In this document: positions 1-5,433 of the stretch, one piece after another | Position numbering within the stretch: position 1 is the stretch's first letter | Layout: each line of letters begins with the position of its first letter | DNA from: Rhizobacter sp. | GTDB taxonomy: Bacteria; Pseudomonadota; Gammaproteobacteria; Burkholderiales; Burkholderiaceae_C | Direction of reading: 5' to 3' | Assembly: GCA_025359585.1 (NCBI GenBank) | Contig: JANYFX010000419.1 | Location: forward strand, 1-5,433 | DNA: 5,433 bases | The notes under the pieces: model-generated | Databases searched by the model: none | What the model was told of the DNA's origin: nothing | What the model saw: the letters and a program-made list of their open reading frames with translations, nothing else | Position numbers and translations under genes: made by a program

Positions 1-2115
1 CACAGCGACATGAACTACCGCGGCGTCATCAACATGCTGATGATGTGCGGCTGCATCGGCAAGAGCGGCGGCGGCTGGGCGCACTACGTGGGCCAGGAAA
101 AGCTGCGCCCGCAGACCGGCTGGACCGCGCTCGCGTTCGCGCTCGACTGGATCCGCCCGCCGCGGCAGATGAACAGCACCAGTTTCTTCTACGCCCACAC
201 CGACCAGTGGCGCTACGAGAAGCTCGGCATGGAAGAAGTGATCTCGCCGCTGGCCGACAAGAAGACCTATGCCGGCAGCATGATCGACTACAACGTGCGC
301 GCCGAGCGCATGGGCTGGCTGCCTTCGGCACCGCAGCTTCAGACCAACCCGCTGCAGGTGGTGCGCGACGCGCAGGCGGCCGGCATGGAGCCGAAGGACT
401 ACGCGGTCAGGGGCTTGCAGGATGGCTCGCTCAAGATGAGCTGCACCGACCCCGACCACCCCGACAACTGGCCGCGCAACATGTTCGTTTGGCGCTCCAA
501 CATCCTGGGCTCCAGCGGCAAGGGCCACGAATATTTCCTCAAGCACCTCCTGGGAACAAGCAACGGCGTGCAAGGCAAGGACCTCGGCGCCGAAGACGCC
601 AAGCCCACCGAAGTGGTCTGGCACGACAAGGCGCCCGAAGGCAAGCTCGACCTGCTGGTCACGCTCGACTTCCGCATGAGCACGACCTGCCTGTATTCCG
701 ACATCGTGCTGCCAACCGCCACCTGGTACGAGAAGAACGACCTCAACACCAGCGACATGCACCCGTTCATCCACCCGCTGTCGACGGCGGTGGACCCGGC
801 CTGGCAATCGCGCAGCGACTGGGACATCTACAAGGGCTTCGCGCAGAAGTTCAGCGAAGTCTGCGTCGGCCACCTCGGCGTGGAGCGCGAGCTGGTGTTG
901 ATGCCGTTGATGCACGACTCGCCGAGCGAACTGGCGCAGCCCTTCGAGGTGACAGACTGGAAACGTGGCGAGTGCGAGCTGATCCCCGGCAAGACCGCGC
1001 CGAACCTCGTGGTGGTCGAGCGTGACTACCCGAACGTGTTCAAGCGTTTCACCGCCCTCGGCCCGCTGATGAACAAGGTGGGCAACGGCGGCAAGGGCAT
1101 AGCCTGGAACACGCAGACCGAGGTGAAGCAGCTTGGCGAACTGAGCGGCCTCGTCACCGCCGAGGGCGTGACCTGCGGCATGCCGAAGATCGAGACCGAC
1201 ATCGACGCCTGCGAAGTGATCCTGCAACTCGCGCCCGAGACCAACGGCCACGTGGCGGTGAAGGCCTGGCAGGCCCTGGGCAAACAGACCGGGCGCGACC
1301 ACACGCACCTGGCGATCCACCGCGAAGACGAGAAGATCCGCTTCCGCGACATCCAGGCGCAGCCGCGCAAGATCATTTCGTCGCCGACCTGGAGCGGCAT
1401 CGAGAGCGAGACAGTCTCGTACAACGCCGGCTACACCAACGTGCACGAGATGATCCCGTGGCGCACCCTCACCGGCCGCCAGCAGTTCTACATGGACCAC
1501 CCGTGGATGATCGCGTTCGGCGAGGGCTTCACGAGCTACCGCCCGCCGGTGGACCTGAAGACGACTGCCGGCATCCAGGGCGTCAAGCCCAACGGCCACC
1601 CTGAGATCGCGCTCAACTTCATCACGCCGCACCAGAAGTGGGGCATCCACTCGACCTACACCGACAACCTGCTGATGCTCACGCTGAGCCGCGGCGGGCC
1701 GTGCGTGTGGCTGAGCGAAGACGATGCCAAAAAAGTCGGCATCGTCGACAACGACTGGATCGAACTCTTCAACCTGAACGGCGCCATCGCGGCACGCGCG
1801 GTGGTGAGCCAGCGGGTCAAGCCTGGCATGGTGATGATGTACCACGCGCAGGAAAAGATCGTGAACACGCCGGGGTCGGAAATCACCGGCGCACGCGGCG
1901 GCATCCACAACTCGGTGACACGCATCGTGCTCAAACCCACCCACATGATCGGCGGCTACGCGCAGTTCAGCTACGGCTTCAACTACTACGGCACCGTCGG
2001 CACCAACCGCGACGAGTTCGTGGTCGTGCGCAAGATGAACAAGATCGACTGGCTCGACACGCCGGTGGCCGATGAGCTGATCCCCAGGGTCCAGGCCGAA
2101 GGAGAAGTCGCATGA
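1..2115 (+). CDS. narG: Respiratory nitrate reductase alpha subunit NarG, C-terminal part (5' end outside window)
   Basis: This is the catalytic subunit of membrane-bound nitrate reductase. It reduces nitrate to nitrite at a molybdenum bis-MGD cofactor on the cytoplasmic side of the inner membrane, using electrons from NarH. The frame is open from base 1 (His-Ser-Asp before the first Met at 10), so that Met is internal and not the start. The window holds 704 residues; E. coli NarG has about 1,247, so roughly the last 57% is present. The N-terminal FS0 cluster and the Mo-ligating Asp region are missing. Matches to remembered E. coli NarG are nearly continuous: MLMMCGCIGKSGGGWAHYVG near 37-96, RAERMGWLPSAPQL near 298-339, PTATWYEKNDLNTSDMHPF near 712-768, and IRFRDIQAQPRKIISSPTWS near 1336-1395. 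The C-terminal molybdopterin-dinucleotide-binding domain spans about 1630-2040, with LLMLTLSRGGP and GGIHNSVTRI. No stop or frameshift interrupts it. The stop overlaps the narH start as ATGA. The promoter, where FNR and NarL sites would be expected, is out of view. Confidence 0.98.
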   Translation, partial: HSDMNYRGVINMLMMCGCIGKSGGGWAHYVGQEKLRPQTGWTALAFALDWIRPPRQMNSTSFFYAHTDQWRYEKLGMEEVISPLADKKTYAGSMIDYNVRAERMGWLPSAPQLQTNPLQVVRDAQAAGMEPKDYAVRGLQDGSLKMSCTDPDHPDNWPRNMFVWRSNILGSSGKGHEYFLKHLLGTSNGVQGKDLGAEDAKPTEVVWHDKAPEGKLDLLVTLDFRMSTTCLYSDIVLPTATWYEKNDLNTSDMHPFIHPLSTAVDPAWQSRSDWDIYKGFAQKFSEVCVGHLGVERELVLMPLMHDSPSELAQPFEVTDWKRGECELIPGKTAPNLVVVERDYPNVFKRFTALGPLMNKVGNGGKGIAWNTQTEVKQLGELSGLVTAEGVTCGMPKIETDIDACEVILQLAPETNGHVAVKAWQALGKQTGRDHTHLAIHREDEKIRFRDIQAQPRKIISSPTWSGIESETVSYNAGYTNVHEMIPWRTLTGRQQFYMDHPWMIAFGEGFTSYRPPVDLKTTAGIQGVKPNGHPEIALNFITPHQKWGIHSTYTDNLLMLTLSRGGPCVWLSEDDAKKVGIVDNDWIELFNLNGAIAARAVVSQRVKPGMVMMYHAQEKIVNTPGSEITGARGGIHNSVTRIVLKPTHMIGGYAQFSYGFNYYGTVGTNRDEFVVVRKMNKIDWLDTPVADELIPRVQAEGEVA
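2099..2104 (+). promoter_or_regulatory. Ribosome binding site of narH
   Basis: AAGGAG lies 7 bases before the ATG at 2112, inside the last codons of narG. It supports that ATG as the narH start. Together with the ATGA stop/start overlap, it suggests translational coupling of NarG and NarH. Confidence 0.75.
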
Positions 2116-3644
2116 AGATCCGCGCCCAGATCGGCATGGTGCTGAACCTCGACAAGTGCATCGGCTGCCACACCTGCTCGGTCACCTGCAAGAACGTGTG
2201 GACCAGCCGGCCCGGCATGGAGTACGCGTGGTTCAACAACGTCGAGACCAAACCCGGCATCGGCTACCCGAAGGAATGGGAGAACCAGGACAAGTGGAAC
2301 GGCGGCTGGGTGCGCAAACCGAACGGCAGGATCGAGCCGCGCCAGGGCGCGAAGTGGAAGCTGCTGATGCGCATCTTCGCCAACCCCAACCTGCCCGAGA
2401 TCGACGACTACTACGAGCCCTTCACCTTCGACTACGGCCACCTGCAGTCGGCGCCCGAGATGAAAGCGACGCCCACGGCCCGCCCGCGCAGCCTGATCAC
2501 CGGCCAGCAGATGGACAAGATCGTGTGGGGCCCGAACTGGGAAGAGATCCTCGGCGGCGAATTCGCCAAGCGCAGCAAGGACAAGAACCTCGACGGCTTC
2601 GAGCAGATGCAGAAGGACATGCTCGGCCAGTTCGAGAACACCTTCATGATGTATTTGCCGCGGCTGTGCGAGCACTGCCTGAACCCGGCCTGCGTGGCGA
2701 GCTGCCCGTCGGGCTCGATCTACAAGCGCGAAGAAGACGGCATCGTGCTGATCGACCAGGACAAGTGCCGCGGCTGGCGCATGTGCGTGAGCGGTTGCCC
2801 GTACAAGAAGATCTACTACAACTGGAAGAGCGGCAAGGCCGAGAAGTGCACCTTCTGCTACCCGCGCATCGAAGCCGGCGAGCCGACGGTGTGCAGCGAG
2901 ACCTGCGTCGGCCGCATTCGTTACCTCGGCGTGTTGTTGTACGACGCCGACCGCATCCAGGAAGCGGCCAGCGTCGAACACGACCGCGATTTGTACCAGG
3001 CGCAGATCGACCTCTTTCTCGACCCCTTCGATCCGAAGGTGATCGCGCAGGCGCAGCTCGACGGCATTCCCGACAAGTGGATGGAAGCGGCGCGCAAGAG
3101 CCCGGTCTACAAGATGGCGGTGCAGTGGAAGGTGGCGCTGCCGCTGCACCCCGAATACCGCACGCTGCCGATGGTCTGGTACGTGCCGCCGCTCTCACCG
3201 ATCAGCGCCGCGGCCAACGCCGGCCACGTGGGCACGAACGGCGACATCCCCGACGTGAACCAGCTGCGCATCCCGGTCAAGTACCTGGCGAACCTGCTGA
3301 CGGCCGGCGACACGCTGCCGGTGGTGCGCGCGCTCGAACGCATGCTCGCGATGCGCGCCTACCAGCGCGACAAGCACGTCAACGGCCGCATCAACCACGG
3401 TGTGCTGCAGCAGGTGCAGATCACGCAGGCCGAGGTCGAGGACATGTACCACGTGATGGCGATCGCCAACTACGAAGACCGCTTCGTGATCCCGAGCACG
3501 CACCGCGAATACGCCGAGAACACCTTCAACGTGCGCGGCGGTTGCGGCTTCACCTTCGGCAACGGTTGTTCCGAAGGCACGAGCGAAACCAGCCTGTTCG
3601 GTGGCGACAAGAAGCGCACCATTCCCATCAAGGCGGAGGTCTGA
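2112..3644 (+). CDS. narH: Respiratory nitrate reductase beta subunit NarH (iron-sulfur protein)
   Basis: NarH carries electrons from the NarI hemes to NarG through three [4Fe-4S] clusters and one [3Fe-4S] cluster on the cytoplasmic side of the membrane. The protein has 510 residues; E. coli NarH has 512. All four ligand groups are visible: C16-x2-C19-x2-C22-x3-C26; C186-x2-C189-x4-C194-x3-C198; C219-x2-W222-x2-C225-x3-C229; and C246-x2-C249-x11-C261-x3-C265. Trp222 replaces a cysteine in the third group, which is the normal NarH signature of the [3Fe-4S] centre. The C-terminal half has the conserved PVKYLANLLTAGDT and MAIANYEDRFVIPS segments and a CGFTFGNGC motif near the end. The start at 2112 has a good Shine-Dalgarno sequence and gives the expected first motif, VLNLDKCIGCHTC. 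The gene overlaps narG by 4 bases and ends 2 bases before narJ. Nothing is truncated or unusual. Confidence 0.99.
   Translation: MKIRAQIGMVLNLDKCIGCHTCSVTCKNVWTSRPGMEYAWFNNVETKPGIGYPKEWENQDKWNGGWVRKPNGRIEPRQGAKWKLLMRIFANPNLPEIDDYYEPFTFDYGHLQSAPEMKATPTARPRSLITGQQMDKIVWGPNWEEILGGEFAKRSKDKNLDGFEQMQKDMLGQFENTFMMYLPRLCEHCLNPACVASCPSGSIYKREEDGIVLIDQDKCRGWRMCVSGCPYKKIYYNWKSGKAEKCTFCYPRIEAGEPTVCSETCVGRIRYLGVLLYDADRIQEAASVEHDRDLYQAQIDLFLDPFDPKVIAQAQLDGIPDKWMEAARKSPVYKMAVQWKVALPLHPEYRTLPMVWYVPPLSPISAAANAGHVGTNGDIPDVNQLRIPVKYLANLLTAGDTLPVVRALERMLAMRAYQRDKHVNGRINHGVLQQVQITQAEVEDMYHVMAIANYEDRFVIPSTHREYAENTFNVRGGCGFTFGNGCSEGTSETSLFGGDKKRTIPIKAEV
3635..3639 (+). promoter_or_regulatory. Ribosome binding site of narJ
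   Basis: GGAGG, within AGGCGGAGGT, lies 7 bases before the ATG at 3647 and overlaps the last codons of narH. It decides the narJ start: the narJ frame has no stop upstream for about 1.5 kb inside narH, so the open frame alone does not define the N-terminus. Confidence 0.8.
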
Positions 3645-3646
3645 CC

Positions 3647-4351
3647 ATGTTCAAGCTCAACACGCCCCGGCCGATGACGAAGAGCCTGCGCGTTCTCGCG
3701 GCCCTGCTCGGCTACCCCGATGCGCGGCTGCGCGGCTTTCTGCCCGAGATGGGCGAGCTGCTGCGCGACGAAGGCGCGCTGTCGCAAGCACGCCGCGCTG
3801 AACTCGACACGCTGATGGACACGCTGCGTCGAGCCGATGCACTCGGCACCGAGTCGGACTACGTCGAACTCTTCGACCGTGGCCGCGCCACCTCGCTGCA
3901 CCTGTTCGAGCACGTGCACGGCGACTCGCGCGACCGCGGCCCGGCGATGATCGACCTCGGGCAGACCTACGAGAAGGCCGGCTTGGTGCTGGCTGAAGGC
4001 GAGCTGCCCGACTACCTGCCGGCGGTGCTCGAATTCGTGTCGACCCAGCCGCCGGTCGAGGCCCGTGCCTTTCTCGGCGAGATGGCGCACATCTTCAACG
4101 CGATCTTCGGCGCGCTGCAGCAGCGCGAAAGTGCCTACGCCAGCGTGCTCGGCGCCTTGCTCGAACTGGCCGGCGAAAAAGCCCAGCCGGTCAAGCCCGC
4201 CGCTGAAGAAGCGCTCGACGAAAGCTGGGCCGAGCCGGTGGTGTTCGACGGTTGTTCGTCGAAAGGCCAAGCCAAACCCGGGCAGGCGCAACCCATTCAT
4301 GTCGTTCGCAAAGGCAGCGTGACCGCCGCCGAATCGGGAGCAGCGTCATGA
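3647..4351 (+). CDS. narJ: Nitrate reductase assembly chaperone NarJ (delta subunit)
   Basis: NarJ is a system-specific cytoplasmic chaperone of the TorD/NarJ family. It binds apo-NarG, is needed for molybdenum cofactor and FS0 cluster insertion, and delays docking of NarGH on NarI until they mature; it is not part of the final enzyme. The product is 234 residues, against about 236 for E. coli NarJ. The family hallmark runs from Tyr72 to Gly98: YVELFDRGRATSLHLFEHVH followed by GDSRDRG. The preceding helix contains VLAALLGYPDARL, near residues 16-28. The tail after about residue 180 is rich in Ala, Glu, Pro and Lys and has one Cys in a VVFDGCSSKG stretch; tails of this family are poorly conserved. 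The ATG at 3647 is chosen because of its GGAGG site and because it gives the usual family length. The stop overlaps the narI start as ATGA. The position between narH and narI is the standard one. Confidence 0.97.
   Translation: MFKLNTPRPMTKSLRVLAALLGYPDARLRGFLPEMGELLRDEGALSQARRAELDTLMDTLRRADALGTESDYVELFDRGRATSLHLFEHVHGDSRDRGPAMIDLGQTYEKAGLVLAEGELPDYLPAVLEFVSTQPPVEARAFLGEMAHIFNAIFGALQQRESAYASVLGALLELAGEKAQPVKPAAEEALDESWAEPVVFDGCSSKGQAKPGQAQPIHVVRKGSVTAAESGAAS
4336..4340 (+). promoter_or_regulatory. Ribosome binding site of narI
   Basis: GGGAG lies 7 bases before the ATG at 4348, within the end of narJ. It supports this ATG over the in-frame ATG at 4252, which would add 32 residues of polar, narJ-overlapping sequence with no membrane-anchor character. 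Confidence 0.7.
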
Positions 4352-5082
4352 GCGGCGTTTACGGTTTTCTGTTTCAGGTCTACCCCTACGTCTGCTTCAC
4401 GGTGTTCGTGATGGGCAGCCTGATCCGCTTCGATCAGAACCAGTACAGCTGGAAGAGCGACTCGTCGCAGCTGCTGCGCGCCGGTACGCTGCGCTGGGGC
4501 AGCAACCTGTTTCACTTCGGCATCCTGTTCCTGTTCTTCGGCCACATGGTCGGGCTGTTCACGCCGCACAGCGTGTACGGCGTGTTCATGAGTGCCTCGG
4601 CCAAACAGCTGATGGCGGTGGTGGCGGGTGGAATCGCCGGGGCGTTCTGTTTTGTCGGCCTGTCGTTGTTGTTGTACCGGCGTGTGTTCGACCCGCGCAT
4701 TCGCCTGACCAGCCACCGCACCGACATCGCGGTGCTCGTGATCCTGTGGGTGCAGCTCGTGGTGGGCCTGATCACGCTGCCGTTTTCATGGCAGCACGCC
4801 GACGGCAGCGTGATGCTGATCCTCGCCGAATGGGCTCAGCGCATCGTCACGCTGCGGCCGGTCGATGCCACGCTGCTGAGCAGCCTGCCCTGGCCCTATC
4901 TCGTGCACATCGTGTTGGGCATGACGATCTTTCTGCTGTTCCCGTTCAGCCGGCTGGTGCACGTGTGGAGCGGCTTCGCCACGGTCTCGTTCCTGTTCCG
5001 CCCGCACCAGATCGTGCGCAGCCGGCGCCTGAACCTGCCACCCGGCCACAACGAACCGCGCCAGCCCGGCGCGAGTGTTTGA
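4348..5082 (+). CDS. narI: Respiratory nitrate reductase gamma subunit NarI (cytochrome b membrane anchor)
   Basis: NarI anchors NarGH to the inner membrane. It oxidises quinol near the periplasmic face and sends electrons through two b-type hemes to NarH. The protein has 244 residues and five predicted membrane helices, roughly at 4-28, 50-71, 87-110, 126-146 and 183-208. The four heme-ligating histidines occur at the same numbers as in E. coli NarI: His56 and His66 in helix 2 (NLFHFGILFLFFGHMVG), and His187 and His205 in helix 5 (HIVLGMTIFLLFPFSRLVH). By homology, 66/187 hold the distal heme and 56/205 the proximal heme. Other family segments are VYPYVCFTVFVMGSLIRFD at the N-terminus and LITLPFSWQHADGS in the loop after helix 4. 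The C-terminus runs about 17 residues past the end of the E. coli protein and is polar and rich in Pro and Arg. The ATG at 4348 overlaps the narJ stop and gives the correct His numbering. No terminator follows. Confidence 0.98.
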   Translation: MSGVYGFLFQVYPYVCFTVFVMGSLIRFDQNQYSWKSDSSQLLRAGTLRWGSNLFHFGILFLFFGHMVGLFTPHSVYGVFMSASAKQLMAVVAGGIAGAFCFVGLSLLLYRRVFDPRIRLTSHRTDIAVLVILWVQLVVGLITLPFSWQHADGSVMLILAEWAQRIVTLRPVDATLLSSLPWPYLVHIVLGMTIFLLFPFSRLVHVWSGFATVSFLFRPHQIVRSRRLNLPPGHNEPRQPGASV

Positions 5083-5092
5083 CGCGCATCAC

Positions 5093-5097
5093 GGAGA
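5093..5097 (+). promoter_or_regulatory. Ribosome binding site of the downstream isomerase gene
   Basis: GGAGA lies 7 bases before the ATG at 5105, within the 22-base gap after narI. The gap contains neither a stem-loop with a T-run nor room for a separate promoter, so the next gene probably shares the nar transcript. Confidence 0.7.
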
Positions 5098-5104
5098 CAA
5101 GACC

Positions 5105-5433
5105 ATGCTGGTAGAGACTGTCGATTTCAGCGCTGCGGCGCAGGCCGTGCCTGTGCTCGTGGCGCGCATCAACGGCGTGGCTTTGAACAGCGCGTCGGAA
5201 AACCTCGCACCCGAAGAACTGCGCCAGCGTGCCTGCACCGAGCTGCTGCGGCAGGCGGCGATGCAAGCCGGCCTGCTCGACAGCGGCGACACCGCCGCGG
5301 GCGACGGCGTCGTCACCGAAGCCGCATCGGCGGCGATCGACGCCTGGCTGGAGCGCGAGCTGCCGGTGCCCGAGCCGTCCACCGAGGCTTGCGAGCGCCA
5401 CTTCGCAGCCCAGCCCGCACGCTGGCGCAGTGG
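5105..5433 (+). CDS. PpiC/parvulin-type peptidyl-prolyl cis-trans isomerase, N-terminal part (3' end outside window)
   Basis: The frame starts at ATG 5105 and stays open to the window end: 109 codons plus two bases. The visible part is the N-terminal helical region that precedes the catalytic parvulin domain in NifM-like PpiC proteins; the catalytic domain itself is out of view. Features that fit are VPVLVARINGVALN near residues 16-29, a typical start of the SurA/PpiC-like N-terminal domain. A helix with ELRQRACTELLRQAAMQAGL follows, near 39-58. The stretch EACERHFAAQPARWR, near 94-108, resembles the 'E-x2-C/I-x2-Y/F-Y-x-x-x-P-x-x-F/W' lead-in to the parvulin domain. No signal peptide or membrane segment is visible at the N-terminus, so the protein is probably cytoplasmic. 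Genes of this type follow narI in other proteobacteria, for example in the Pseudomonas aeruginosa nar cluster (from memory). The likely role is as a folding helper for nitrate reductase; this is inference from linkage. The family call rests on the N-terminal part and gene context only. Confidence 0.8.
   Translation, partial: MLVETVDFSAAAQAVPVLVARINGVALNSASENLAPEELRQRACTELLRQAAMQAGLLDSGDTAAGDGVVTEAASAAIDAWLERELPVPEPSTEACERHFAAQPARWRS

Noticed and set aside
2769..2810. Trp222 in place of a cysteine in the third NarH ligand group, which might look like a lost cluster ligand.
   Set aside because: A Trp at this position is the normal feature of NarH and defines its [3Fe-4S] centre.
1986..3149. 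Long open frame of 387 codons on the minus strand, opposite narG and narH.
   Set aside because: It is the mirror of GC-biased codons of conserved genes. Its product is Ala/Val/Leu/Arg/His-rich without recognisable domains, and I see no reason to prefer it over the proven plus-strand genes.
2156..3646. The narJ reading frame stays open upstream through nearly all of narH, which could be read as a much longer NarJ or a second protein overlapping NarH.
   Set aside because: The translated upstream stretch is Arg/Ala/Pro-rich low-complexity sequence typical of an out-of-frame reading of GC-rich DNA. NarH in the other frame has all its cluster ligands, and narJ has a clear start with a strong ribosome site at 3647.
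3470..4300. Open minus-strand frame of 276 codons opposite narJ.
   Set aside because: Same cause: it is antisense to an intact narJ with strong third-position GC bias and has no recognisable motif.
4252..4347. An in-frame ATG at 4252 would extend NarI by 32 residues.
   Set aside because: The extension is polar and overlaps narJ. The ATG at 4348 has a ribosome site and places the heme histidines at the family positions 56, 66, 187 and 205.
5057..5073. Perfect 6-base inverted repeat CGCGCC / GGCGCG with a 5-base loop at the end of narI, possibly a terminator or attenuator.
   Set aside because: It lies inside narI codons, has a short stem and is followed by only three T residues. Such repeats are expected by chance in DNA this GC-rich, and the next gene follows closely with its own ribosome site.

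Overview
The window is an interior-to-3' slice of a respiratory nitrate reductase operon, narGHJI, followed by the beginning of a PpiC-type (parvulin) peptidyl-prolyl isomerase gene. All genes are on the + strand. The DNA is GC-rich, by eye in the mid-60s percent, with a strong preference for G or C at third codon positions. The protein sequences and the gene order narG-narH-narJ-narI-PPIase fit a proteobacterium, most likely a betaproteobacterium of the Burkholderiales. That placement is inferred from composition, familiar sequence patterns and gene order, not from a database search.

Layout: positions 1-2115 hold the C-terminal 704 residues of NarG, the molybdenum catalytic subunit; its 5' end and the operon promoter lie outside the window. 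Positions 2112-3644 hold complete NarH, the iron-sulfur electron-transfer subunit. Positions 3647-4351 hold NarJ, the dedicated assembly chaperone. Positions 4348-5082 hold NarI, the diheme cytochrome b membrane anchor. Positions 5105-5433 hold the N-terminal 109 codons of the isomerase, which runs off the end of the window.

The genes are packed as one transcriptional and translational unit. narG/narH and narJ/narI overlap by the four bases ATGA, narH and narJ are 2 bases apart, and narI is 22 bases from the isomerase gene. Each internal start has a purine-rich Shine-Dalgarno sequence 7 bases upstream. No terminator is visible anywhere, so the isomerase gene is probably cotranscribed.

Together the proteins form a membrane-bound, cytoplasm-facing enzyme. 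NarI oxidises quinol and passes electrons through two b hemes to the NarH iron-sulfur clusters, and then to the molybdenum cofactor of NarG, where nitrate is reduced to nitrite. NarJ assists cofactor insertion and membrane docking of NarGH. The linked isomerase lacks a visible signal peptide and could be a second, cytoplasmic folding helper.

All the diagnostic ligands I could check are intact: 15 cysteines plus one tryptophan in NarH, and four histidines in NarI. I see no mobile element, CRISPR array, RNA gene, frameshift or previously undescribed system. This is an ordinary, well-conserved nar operon, and the isomerase is the least characterised part.
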